Shown: positions 1-9,100 of the stretch, in pieces
How the letters are laid out: the number at the start of each line of letters is the position of its first letter
Numbering within the stretch: the first letter of the stretch is position 1
Source: Pedobacter sp. Leaf170
GTDB lineage: Bacteria > Bacteroidota > Bacteroidia > Sphingobacteriales > Sphingobacteriaceae
DNA: 64,000 nucleotides
Assembly: GCF_920984665.1 (NCBI RefSeq)
Contig: NZ_CAKLBP010000010.1
Location: 34,555 to 98,554 of the forward strand
Reading direction: 5' to 3'
Made by a program: the position numbers and the translations under genes
The notes under the pieces: generated by a model
What the model saw: the letters and a program-made list of their open reading frames with translations, nothing else
The model's database searches: none
What the model was told of the DNA's origin: nothing

Positions 1-201
1 ACCAAAGAAAATATATTTAAGAAGCCCATAATTACTGAACTCTCATTAGCAACTGATTTTTACGAGGCGGAAGATTATCATCAAAATTATTTTACAAAAA
101 ACGCAGGTAAGCCATACTGTGCTTTTGTTATCCAGCCAAAATTAGACAAACTACTTAAAGATTTTAAGGATAATATTAAGCCAGAAACGGTATCGCATTA
201 A
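1..201 (+). CDS. msrA: Peptide methionine sulfoxide reductase MsrA, C-terminal part (5' end outside window)
   Basis: The reading frame is open from the first base and ends at TAA 199-201, giving 66 residues. It contains FYEAEDYHQNYF followed by YCAFVIQPKLDKL. These match the conserved C-terminal region of MsrA, which reduces methionine-S-sulfoxide in proteins and free methionine using thioredoxin. The catalytic GCFW motif lies upstream and is not visible, so whether the gene is intact cannot be judged. Its stop overlaps the stop of the convergent flavoprotein gene by a few bases, leaving no room for a separate terminator. Confidence 0.8.
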   Translation, partial: TKENIFKKPIITELSLATDFYEAEDYHQNYFTKNAGKPYCAFVIQPKLDKLLKDFKDNIKPETVSH

Positions 202-1286
202 TCAATAAAAGTTAATAAAGCATGCTGACTGGCAGTATGAATATCTCGCCAAACTCTGTTAATTTCAGTTTCCTTTTTTGCAGCCTCCAAGCCAGCGTAT
301 GGATATAACTTGGCGACAACCCTCCAACAGGTGTGGGCAAGTTTACGGCTTACATAGCTCAAATTATCTAAAGTATTGCTAGAAATAGAATGATTTACCT
401 GTAATTCATCCCACGATTCATCAAAAGTTTTATAAAAGTTAAATCGAAGTTCTTCAACATCCTCCTTACAAGCTTTTAATTCTGATTTAAAGAACAAAAG
501 CTGTTTCTCAGAATATCTTTTTAATCCGCTTCTTGTAAGAAAAGCTTCCTCAACCAAATCAATAAAATGATTTGTCATGCCTAAAGTATTTACTACAAGT
601 GTAGTTTCTGCTAACTGTAAAAATGGATAATCAAATCCAGCTTCATCAAATTTGATATCGTTGTTTATTTTAAAAGTTCGGTTTGCTGGAACTTCTAAAT
701 TATTAACCTCAAAAGCATGACTACCAGTTGCAACTAAGCCAAAGTAAGACCATCCTGATAAAATTTGAACCTCATCTTTCTTTAAGATGAAAGACATAAT
801 TTTTGGGTTGCCATCTTCATCTAAAACATCTGTACCATCTTGATTTTTAATGATACAATTTGCTGTAAAAACGGTAGCATGCAAAGCGCCACTGGCATAT
901 TTCCAATGCCCTTTTAATAAATATCCATTTTCTATTTTAACTGCTGTGCCATCAACTGCTCCACTCCCGGCGAAGCAAACTGCTTTATCAGCAAAAACTT
1001 CTAGAGCCAGTTCGGGATTTAAAAAACCTGCAAACCATGCCGCTCCTGCACAAAGTGTGATGGTCCAGCCTAAACTACCGTCTGCATAAGCAAGCGCTTC
1101 TTCTAACCTTAAAATTTCTGGAAGTTTCTTACCTGCACCACCGTAAGCTTCCGGTACAAATAGTTTAAACCAATTTTCCTGATAAGCAATCGCTAAAATT
1201 TCGGGATGGAGTTCACCGATTTTTTCTGATTGAGCGGCAAATTCTGCAACTGTTTTTTGCCAGTATGTATTCGTCAAAGTTTTCAT
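198..1286 (-). CDS. Acyl-CoA dehydrogenase-like flavoprotein, possibly a group D flavin monooxygenase
   Basis: The product has 362 residues. The N-terminal helical region contains FVPEAYGGAG and EEALAYADGSLGW, as in acyl-CoA dehydrogenases. A middle beta domain (about 120-215) has GHWKYASGA, the usual position of flavin contacts. The C-terminal helical part contains RVWRDIHTASQHALL, which resembles the type-2 C-terminal domain of DszC/HpaB-like flavin-dependent monooxygenases more than that of a true dehydrogenase. I could not identify a catalytic Glu. The start codon overlaps the stop of pnuT (TAATG), so translation is probably coupled and the gene lies downstream of the TPP riboswitch. The family fold is fairly sure; the substrate is unknown. 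A role in thiamine or thiazole/pyrimidine salvage is inference from context only. Confidence 0.75.
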   Translation of the reverse strand: MKTLTNTYWQKTVAEFAAQSEKIGELHPEILAIAYQENWFKLFVPEAYGGAGKKLPEILRLEEALAYADGSLGWTITLCAGAAWFAGFLNPELALEVFADKAVCFAGSGAVDGTAVKIENGYLLKGHWKYASGALHATVFTANCIIKNQDGTDVLDEDGNPKIMSFILKKDEVQILSGWSYFGLVATGSHAFEVNNLEVPANRTFKINNDIKFDEAGFDYPFLQLAETTLVVNTLGMTNHFIDLVEEAFLTRSGLKRYSEKQLLFFKSELKACKEDVEELRFNFYKTFDESWDELQVNHSISSNTLDNLSYVSRKLAHTCWRVVAKLYPYAGLEAAKKETEINRVWRDIHTASQHALLTFID

Positions 1287-1909
1287 TATACCGCAGCTTT
1301 TAATTTGTTTTTATTGATAATTTTTTTCCAATCGAAAAAACCAAATATGGCTACCACGAACAAAAAGATAGTTAAACAAGCCATTAAAGGAAGTTTTTTA
1401 TGAAATAAAAGCGGGATAGCTACGATATTGGAAATATTTAGAAAAATCCAATTTTCTATTTTTCGTTTTGCCAAAAGCCACATTCCTGCCCAAGCCGTTG
1501 CCGAAACAAAAGCATCTAAAATTGGCACGTCAGAATCAGTGTGATTTCTTAATGCGAAATAAAAGACGGCAAAGCCAACAGTTGAAATTAATACAGCTAT
1601 CGTTAAATCTTTTTTTGAGCTCCAGGATACCTGATTTTCGCCTTCTTCTTTTCGTTTTTTCCAGATTATCCATCCATAAACACTCATTATAAGATAATAA
1701 ATGCTCAGCAACATTTCTGCATAAAGTTTTACATTTAGCAAAAGAAACATCGATAACAAGATAGAAATTATGCCGGTTGGGTATAACCAGATATTATTTT
1801 TTTTAGCCAATAATACTTCTGAAACCCCAAAACCTACCGCAAACCACTCCACTATAGATGTATTTGCAATTTGCTCAACAAAAAGTTTAAACCAATCCTG
1901 AAAATTCAT
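1286..1909 (-). CDS. pnuT: PnuT-type thiamine transporter (PnuC family)
   Basis: The product is a 207-residue integral membrane protein with about seven hydrophobic segments. The family signatures are WLYPTGIISILLS, YGWIIWKKR and WAGMWLLAKRKIENWIFLNI, typical of PnuC-family facilitators that move a vitamin which is then trapped by phosphorylation. Most family members carry nicotinamide riboside. Here the gene is preceded by a TPP riboswitch, and PnuC paralogues controlled by this riboswitch are known as PnuT and carry thiamine. The family comes from the sequence; the thiamine specificity is inferred from the riboswitch. No thiamine pyrophosphokinase or TonB receptor accompanies it here. The next gene starts inside its stop codon. 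Confidence 0.85.
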   Translation of the reverse strand: MNFQDWFKLFVEQIANTSIVEWFAVGFGVSEVLLAKKNNIWLYPTGIISILLSMFLLLNVKLYAEMLLSIYYLIMSVYGWIIWKKRKEEGENQVSWSSKKDLTIAVLISTVGFAVFYFALRNHTDSDVPILDAFVSATAWAGMWLLAKRKIENWIFLNISNIVAIPLLFHKKLPLMACLTIFLFVVAIFGFFDWKKIINKNKLKAAV

Positions 1910-2025
1910 TTACAACACATGTTAAATAATTTGATTTACAGCAGAAATCTAGCTCCAAGCTGATGAATCAAAAAAATATAAAATAATTGAAAACTGTTTT
2001 CAGGGGCGAAACAGCAATAGCTTTA

Positions 2026-2205
2026 ACCTCTTCCCTACGTCGGCATTATCCGAATCAGGTGCATTAAAAGGTAAAAGGCTTGAGTTATAAAGTAAAGGAT
2101 AAAAACCCTAAACCTTAACTCCTATGCCTTAAACCTCTTAAATGGGTGTAATCTCAGCCTTTTGATTGCAACAGACAATGCATTTTCAAAAAGCACCCCT
2201 TTGAG
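2026..2205 (-). promoter_or_regulatory. TPP riboswitch (THI element)
   Basis: On the minus strand the 5' part carries GGGGTGC near 2200-2193 and GGCTGAGATTACACCC near 2160-2142. The 3' part carries ACCTGATTCGGATAATGCC and GACGTAGGGAA, ending near 2031. These are the two conserved halves of the THI box (CUGAGA...ACCC and GACCUGAU...GGAUAAUGCC...GUAGGGAA). The variable P3 arm between them is long and AT-rich. Bound thiamine diphosphate should lower expression of pnuT and the coupled flavoprotein gene. A hairpin CTGTTT/AAACAG at 1993-2013, followed by a T-rich stretch on the minus strand, is a possible expression-platform terminator, but this is weak. Confidence 0.95.
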
Positions 2206-2210
2206 TATGG

Positions 2211-2218
2211 CAAATATA
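2211..2218 (-). promoter_or_regulatory. Promoter -7 box for the riboswitch-pnuT unit
   Basis: The minus strand reads TATATTTG, an exact match to the Bacteroidota -7 consensus TAnnTTTG. It lies a few bases upstream of the first paired bases of the TPP riboswitch, where a transcription start is expected. No convincing -33 TTG was found. Confidence 0.6.
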
Positions 2219-2246
2219 GGTTTTAAAACGATATCTAATTAATTAT

Positions 2247-5135
2247 TTAAAACAATCCCAATTGTCCTTTATCATCAATCTCAATATCGTTTGGGTTAGT
2301 GATTTCGAAATCTACTTTCTTTGCAGGCTTTTCTACTGGTTTTGGTTTCTCTTCAGCTTTAGAAATTTCAGGTTTTACCGGCTCAGGTTTTATCGTTTCG
2401 ACAGGTTTTTCTATAACCGGCTCTGCTTTTAGCGATTTTTCTTCCTTAAGCTCCGGCTCAGCTTTACGCTCAAACTTTGGTTTCACAGGTGCTGGTGTTG
2501 CTTCAGTAAATTCGCCTAATTCTTCGGTTTTAGCATCCACAACTATTATTTCTTCAGCATTTTCAATTTCATCTGTTTGCTCATCAGTCTGTTCACTGCC
2601 TTCATCTTCCTGATCATCGTCAGACTGCTCAATTTCAGTTGCTGGTTCATCCAAAACTACTTTTTGAACATCGTGTGGCGATAAACGATTTCCGTTTGCC
2701 TTTAAACCTTTAACATCAATCAAATCTGCCAGCAATAAATCTAAAGTTTCAGGAATTTGGGTTTTCCCTTTTAAAACTTCAACAATAATTTTAGAAAGCG
2801 GATTGGATGTTAAAAACAATAATCTTGATTTTGGCTCCTCGCTTATAAAAGGTACTTTTTTACCTACAGACTGCGATTCAAAAACAAAACGCTTTACAAA
2901 ATAATTTTGTGCTTTGCCATCAAAATGTACTGCAGCGAAAACCTTTTCAGCATTAAATTTTTCTATCAAGATTAAGCCATCATCGAAATGGTTGCTTAAT
3001 TCAAACGAACTTAACTCGTAATATCCCTCTTTATGTACCTGAAGGATTTTATCATCACCATCAAATTCACCCAAATATTTGCCTCTTCCATCAACATTCA
3101 AGCGCTTTAGTAAATCATCATACCAAATTTTTAATCCTGATAAGGTAGAAACACCTTTACTTTTAAGTATGATTTTTTTAACCGGATATTTAGAAATAAT
3201 ATTTCCTTGCGAACCACGACCTTTTATGGCAACTTCTGCAAAATCCTGATCGAATTGTAGCTTACGAAGTTTTGAATGCGGTTTTAAGGCAACGTTCACA
3301 ACCTCAGCTTCGCCATTTGGATTGGCAGTAAAATATAAAACCTTCGACCCTTTTGAGCCTTTAGTTAAATCGTATTCTTTATCGCGTGTTACGCCAACTA
3401 CCGCAAAACGTTTTATATAAGATGTTCCACTCGAACCATCTTTATAAATCATGTTGTAAACCGTTCGCTCGTCGTTTTTCTTAAAAACCTGGGCATGGAT
3501 AATACCTTTGCCCACAAAAGTTTTATCGGCAACTTTAGTAATTATACATTTCCCATCCTCACGGAAAACTATAATTTCATCAATATCAGAACAATCTGCA
3601 ACAAATTCATCCTTGCGTAAACCCGAACCAATAAAACCATCTTCCCGGTTCATGTATAATTTAATATTTGCAAGTGCAACTTTCGCTGCCTCAACCCTAT
3701 CAAATAACCTAATTTCGGTTTTACGTTCTCTGCCTTTTCCGTATTTATCTTTTAACTTTTGAAACCAGGCAATAGCATAATCAGTAAGATGTTTCAAATG
3801 GTTTTTTACAACCTTAATTTCATCTTCCAAGTTTTTCATTTGCTCATCGGCCTTTTTCACATCAAAACGGGTTATGCTACTCATCGGTTTATCGATTAGC
3901 TTCTTAAAATCCTCTGGTAAAATTTCGCGGTAAAGTGAAGGCTTAAATGGCTCGAACAATAACTGTAAAACCTCAACAACGGTATCAAAATTTGCAGCGT
4001 TTTCATATTCAGGATTTTTATACATTCCCTCCTGAATAAATATTTTTAACAATGAACTAAAGAAAATTTTCTCTTGTAATTCGTGCAAACGAATTTCCAG
4101 TTCTTGTTTTAATAAGCTTTTGGTGTGTTTTGTATTTTCAATTAAGATATCGTTCACACTCATAAAGTGTGGCTTATCGTTATTAATTATACAAGTATTT
4201 GGAGAAATTGAAACCTCACAAGCCGTAAAAGCATAAAGTGCATCAATGGTTACATCCGGCGAAATACCAGGCGCTAAATGCACTACAATTTCTACATTGG
4301 CCGCCGTGTTATCTTCAATCTTTTTGATTTTTATTTTACCCTTATCATTGGCAGATAAAATACTATCAATTACAGAACCTGTTGTGGTACTAAAAGGCAC
4401 TTCAGTAATTACTAAAGTTTTCTTATCCTTTTCGGTAATTTTTGCCCGAACACGAATCCTGCCACCTCGCTGCCCTTCGTTATAATTTGAGAAGTCGGCC
4501 ATTCCTCCTGTAAAAAAATCAGGAAAAATATTCGGACGCACACCTTTTAACGATTCAATCGAGGCATCAATTAATTCTATAAAATTATGCGGCATTACCT
4601 TTGTTGCCAAACCCACTGCAATGCCCTCGGCACCTTGAGCCAGTAATAAAGGAAATTTAACAGGAAGTGTTATGGGTTCATTGTTACGGCCATCATAACT
4701 AAGCTGCCATGCTGTAGTATCCGGATTAAAAACAACCTCGTTGGCAAATTTCGATAAACGGGCTTCAATGTAACGGGGTGCTGCAGCACTATCTCCAGTA
4801 ACCGGGTCGCCCCAGTTGCCTTGCATATCAATCAATAAATCTTTCTGACCAATCTGCACCATTGCATCGCCAATAGATGCATCGCCATGCGGATGGTACT
4901 TCATCGTATTACCGATTACATTTGCAGCCTTATTAAAACGTCCATCATCCATTTCCTTAAGTGAATGCATAATGCGTCGCTGTACGGGCTTTAAACCATC
5001 ATTAATGTGCGGAACCGCCCTATCCAGAATTACATAAGATGCGTAATCAAGAAACCAATTTTCGTATAAACCGTTAATTGGCGTAATCGTATGTTTATGT
5101 TCTTCGTTTAATTTAGGCTCTAATTCTTCACTCAT
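2247..5135 (-). CDS. parC: DNA topoisomerase IV subunit A
   Basis: The product has 962 residues and is the breakage-reunion subunit that works with ParE to unlink replicated chromosomes. The N-terminal domain has DGLKPVQRRIMHSL and YHPHGDASIGDA. The catalytic tyrosine is Y122 in AAPRYIEARLS. The TGDSAAAPRY context and the GRFNKAANVIGNTM variant are of the Bacteroidota ParC type rather than GyrA. A beta-pinwheel-like C-terminal half covers about 480-820. It is followed by an acidic and Pro/Lys/Glu-rich, probably disordered tail (about 830-950). The protein ends in QLGLF (958-962), which fits the consensus peptide bound by the bacterial sliding clamp. The partner parE lies about 12 kb away on the same strand. 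Confidence 0.93.
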   Translation of the reverse strand: MSEELEPKLNEEHKHTITPINGLYENWFLDYASYVILDRAVPHINDGLKPVQRRIMHSLKEMDDGRFNKAANVIGNTMKYHPHGDASIGDAMVQIGQKDLLIDMQGNWGDPVTGDSAAAPRYIEARLSKFANEVVFNPDTTAWQLSYDGRNNEPITLPVKFPLLLAQGAEGIAVGLATKVMPHNFIELIDASIESLKGVRPNIFPDFFTGGMADFSNYNEGQRGGRIRVRAKITEKDKKTLVITEVPFSTTTGSVIDSILSANDKGKIKIKKIEDNTAANVEIVVHLAPGISPDVTIDALYAFTACEVSISPNTCIINNDKPHFMSVNDILIENTKHTKSLLKQELEIRLHELQEKIFFSSLLKIFIQEGMYKNPEYENAANFDTVVEVLQLLFEPFKPSLYREILPEDFKKLIDKPMSSITRFDVKKADEQMKNLEDEIKVVKNHLKHLTDYAIAWFQKLKDKYGKGRERKTEIRLFDRVEAAKVALANIKLYMNREDGFIGSGLRKDEFVADCSDIDEIIVFREDGKCIITKVADKTFVGKGIIHAQVFKKNDERTVYNMIYKDGSSGTSYIKRFAVVGVTRDKEYDLTKGSKGSKVLYFTANPNGEAEVVNVALKPHSKLRKLQFDQDFAEVAIKGRGSQGNIISKYPVKKIILKSKGVSTLSGLKIWYDDLLKRLNVDGRGKYLGEFDGDDKILQVHKEGYYELSSFELSNHFDDGLILIEKFNAEKVFAAVHFDGKAQNYFVKRFVFESQSVGKKVPFISEEPKSRLLFLTSNPLSKIIVEVLKGKTQIPETLDLLLADLIDVKGLKANGNRLSPHDVQKVVLDEPATEIEQSDDDQEDEGSEQTDEQTDEIENAEEIIVVDAKTEELGEFTEATPAPVKPKFERKAEPELKEEKSLKAEPVIEKPVETIKPEPVKPEISKAEEKPKPVEKPAKKVDFEITNPNDIEIDDKGQLGLF

Positions 5136-5579
5136 TTATTTACAGAAATTGGCAGCCGTAAATATAATAAAAATGATTGCACACCTCTAAATAGGTTATT
5201 CACATTTATGAGATACATTTTGGTAATAAAGATTTGTAAAGCAGGTTTTATGCTAGTGGGCTGCTCTGCTCCCGCTTTCCATTGCAATCTTTTTAACTTC
5301 CTGTCAATCTGAGGTACGAAGAATCTGCAAACGATGAAACATATTCTTCGTACCTCAGAATGAGCGTTTAATTATGGAACAATGCAATAAAAAGGATTTT
5401 CACTTCAATCGGGTTTAATTACAAAAGGTAATGCTCATGGCTAAACCCCACCCAAAAGCAATTGCCTGAATTTATAAACCTGATATAAGCGAAAAGCCCA
5501 CAGCGAAGCATGAGCGAGGACTTGAAGTGTTAGCAGGACTGCAGTTACCGAAAAACCTGAAACCGTACATTTCCAAAAA
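5136..5579. other. Intergenic region parC-cdd with repeat debris
   Basis: No credible gene is present. It holds the palindrome at 5309-5358 (listed separately). Around 5258-5294 there is a fragment resembling the 5' half of the structured repeat at 38660. Around 5495-5550 there is a stretch (GAAGCATGAGCGAGGACTTGAAGTG...GCAGGACTG) that is echoed in degenerate form near 44170-44240. Confidence 0.5.
5309..5358. repeat. Dispersed palindrome, subfamily 1, copy A
   Basis: The arms are CTGAGGTACGAAGAAT (5309-5324) and ATTCTTCGTACCTCAG (5343-5358), a perfect 16-bp stem with an 18-nt loop. The same arm and a similar loop (CTGnAAnCGATGAAA) recur at 50558-50607, so this is a dispersed element and not a chance hairpin. 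There is no T-run after either arm, so it is not a typical terminator. Confidence 0.85.
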
Positions 5580-6074
5580 TTAAGCTTTTGAGCCTAATCT
5601 ATCTTCAACGAAACCAAAAGGCAGTAAATCTTTAACGCTATGTACTTTTAACACTTCGCCATTTAGGCAATAAAAAATTACTGCAATTGGCGAGTTCTGT
5701 TTACGCTCAAATTCTGCCATAACCTGCAAGCAACCGCCACAGGAAGTTACCGGTTTTACAATTTCAAATGCTTCTGTTTGAGCCGTAATAGCCATACTCT
5801 CAATTACTGCATCAGGGTATGTTGAGCCTATAGAAAAAAGCGCCACGCGTTCGGCACATAAACCCGAAGGATAAGCCAAATTTTCCTGGTTACTGCCTAA
5901 AACTATTTTACCTCCTGTTAAACGTATTGCTGTGCCAACTTTAAATTTAGAATATGGAGAATAAGAAGAATCGAGGGCTTGCTTAGATGAGCTACAAAGT
6001 TCTTGGTCGCTTTTGCTTAATTCTTCTACGCCAGCATATTGCTCAAAAGTTATATTTAAATTAATTGATTTCAT
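5580..6074 (-). CDS. cdd: Cytidine deaminase
   Basis: The product has 164 residues from ATG 6074; a frame extension upstream to 6125 has no family similarity. Cytidine deaminase converts cytidine and deoxycytidine to uridine and deoxyuridine in pyrimidine salvage. The zinc site is visible: CAERVALF carries the Cys ligand and the catalytic Glu, and SCGGCLQV carries the two further Cys ligands, as in small homotetrameric Cdd enzymes. The residue before CGGC is Ser rather than the common Pro. The length is close to the usual size for Bacteroidota Cdd. The gene is divergent from the TamB-like gene, with about 80 bp between starts. Confidence 0.9.
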   Translation of the reverse strand: MKSINLNITFEQYAGVEELSKSDQELCSSSKQALDSSYSPYSKFKVGTAIRLTGGKIVLGSNQENLAYPSGLCAERVALFSIGSTYPDAVIESMAITAQTEAFEIVKPVTSCGGCLQVMAEFERKQNSPIAVIFYCLNGEVLKVHSVKDLLPFGFVEDRLGSKA

Positions 6075-6154
6075 TTTAAAGTGATTACAAAACCATTGTG
6101 TTAAATTTTTACAACGGGCGAACAATTTAAGCTATTTTTTGTATTAATTATAAA

Positions 6155-9100
6155 TTGTGCCCCGAAATTAAATTTGGTGGCACGTTTTTAGCAATTCACA
6201 AACACCAAACAATCTCAGCTTTGAATAGATACGTACGTAAAGGACTCAAAATATTATTATGGTTTATTGCATCAATTATAATTCTTGTTGTTGCAATTGC
6301 CCTTTCTTTAAACATTCCGGCAGTACAAAATTTTGTAAAAGGTAAGGCTATAAACTACCTTAAAGGTAAAACCAAAACAGAAGTTAGCTTAGAAAGCATA
6401 AAAATTGCACTACCTAAAGATGTTGTTTTAAACAAGTTTTACATAGAAGATAGAAACAAAGACACCTTACTTTATGCAGAAAAATTAGCTGTAGACATTA
6501 GCCTTTTTAAGCTTTTGGATAATACGGTTGAGATTAACAATATTGAACTAAAAAACATACGGGCAAATGTAAAACGCATAAGTCCGGATACTACTTTTAA
6601 CTTTTCTTTTTTGGTAGATGCTTTTATGAGCGACCAGAAAAAGCCCGAAGAGAAAGTTGATAAAGACACCACTTCAACGCTCAAATTTTCTGTTGATAAA
6701 GTTTCTTTCGAAGATATTGGCTTAACCTACCGCGATGATGTTGCCGGAAATGATGTAAAATTATATTTAGGCGCTTTTAAAACTAAGCTTAAAACCTTCG
6801 ACTTAGCTAATCAGCATTATGTAATTAAAGATTTAACACTTAATAATACCTCACTTAAATATCTGCAGCAAAAACCACTTGTTAAACTCGTACAGCATGT
6901 TACAAATAGTGTTGATAGTGCTGAAAAGGAGAAAGGCAAACTTCCGTTAATTGAAGTGGAAAATTTTGCATTCTCGAATGTTAAAGTGAGTTATGACGAC
7001 CAAATATCTACAACGAAAGCAGTTGCTGATGTAAATGATTTGGGTTTAGTGAACCTAAAAGTTGATTTAACCGATAGCAAATATACTGTTGATGATGCTA
7101 GATTAAACAAATCCAATATACTTTTTGCATTTAAACCTGCTCCAAGTAACGATTTGAAGAAGGTAAAAGACACGGTTGTTCCGGAGAAATCTCCATTAGG
7201 ATTGATTATAAAAAACATCAGCCTTGCTGAGAACAATATTCAATTTGACAATCTGGCTGCAAAACCTGCCGCAAAGGGCATGGATTTTAACCATTTACTA
7301 ATTTCGGGGTTAAATTTTGGCGCAAGCGATGTAAATTACAGTGCAGCTGGGATTACAGCTAAAGTTAAAAATGGATCGCTAAAAGAGAAAAGCGGTTTTG
7401 CTTTAAACGAATTAAAAGGCGATGCAATTTATAACGACAAACAAATTAAATTAAGCAATTTTGTTTTAAAAACGCCGAATACTACTATAGAAAATGCTAC
7501 TGAATTAAATTTCACTTCAATGGATGATTTAACGAAACATCCTGAAAAGGTTAAATTAAACCTTGCATTTAAAAACACTACAATTGGTTTAAAAGATGCC
7601 GGATATTTTAGTGATGCCATCCCGGCAAATTATCGTAACGAAAAGATTAAACTGAACGCTGAGGTTAACGGATATTTAAATAATCTTAACATTCCGAGGT
7701 TGCAAATTAGCGGCTTAAAAAACACTCAAATTGATATTAGTGGAACGGCTAAAGGTTTACCCGATATTAATAAAACCTTCCTCGATTTAAATATTAAAAA
7801 ACTTTACGTTACAAAAAGCGATATTTTAGTTGCCGTACCGAAAAAATCACTCCCACCATCAATTGAATTGCCAAACGTTATTAACGCAAAAGGCAATTTT
7901 AAAGGCTCGATGACTGATTTTAACACCAACATGAATATCCAAACGGATATGGGTGCTGCAGTTGTAATTGCCGGAATGAATGGCCCGAAAGGACGAGAGA
8001 GTTACAAAGCAGATGTTAGTCTAAACAATTTTAATGTTGGCAGATTACTGAAAATGCAACCCAAGCTTGGCCGCGTTACAGTTAAAGCAAATGTTGCGGG
8101 AACGGGTCTAGACCCTAAAAAAATAAATGCAAAGTTTAATGCAAAAGTTTTAAGTGCCTACTACAATAAATACACCTACCGCAATTTAAGTTTAGCCGGA
8201 ACTTACGCCAACCAAAACGTCAACATTAAAAGTAACATGCCCGATAGCAATGCCAATTTTAACTTAGATGCTAAAGTAAATATGGCAGGAAAATATCCAG
8301 CCATAAAAGCAAATTTAGACCTTAAACAAGTTAATCTTCAGGCATTAAATTTCAGTCCGACTTTGCTTAGTGCGGCCGGAATTGTTAAAGTTGATTTACA
8401 AACTGCGGATGCTGATTACCTAAACGGAACTGTTAATGTTACGAGCTTACAATTGGTTAAAGAAGCTCAAAAAATTAATGTAGATACCATTTCACTTGTT
8501 GCAAAATCAACTGCTACAGAAAATGCATTGAGTTTAAAATCTGAAATCTTATCTGCTAAAATTGATGGAAAATATCAACTTACAAAAGTTGGAAACGCTA
8601 TAATTAACCAAATTAACAAATACTATGCTTTTGGAGAAGTGACCAAAATACCAGATCAACGCATGCGTTTCTTTGTGCAGGTTTACGATTCTAAATTACT
8701 AAAACAGTTTGTACCAGAACTAACTGTTTTCAAAACCTCGCAGTTTTACGGCTTAATTGATACTCAAAAGGATAGTTTGCAAATAAAAGGTAATTTTCCT
8801 CAAGTAGTTTACGGCGATTTTAAAGTTGATACAACGGTTTTAAACATCAACAATCAAAATAATAAACTGGATTATGGCTTAACAGTAAAGCGCCTTCAAA
8901 GCCCTTCTGTTTCGTTATTTAATACAGAAGTTAGTGGCGATGCTGCTAATAACATCTTAGGTGTAAATATTTTTCTTAGAGACAGACAGTTAAAAAACAA
9001 ATACGTTATTGGTGGAAATTTCCAATCGATAAATAAAGATTTTAAATTTAGTTTAGACCCGCAAAAGCTTCTTTTAGATTACCAAAAATGGATGGTTTCG

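Noticed and set aside
2299..2613. 104-codon plus-strand frame opposite the parC tail
   Set aside because: A shadow of the Lys/Glu/Pro-rich tail codons; Ser/Gly/Phe-rich low-complexity product.
5309..5358. Terminator between parC and cdd
   Set aside because: A strong stem but no T-run on either side, and the same element recurs elsewhere with a conserved loop.
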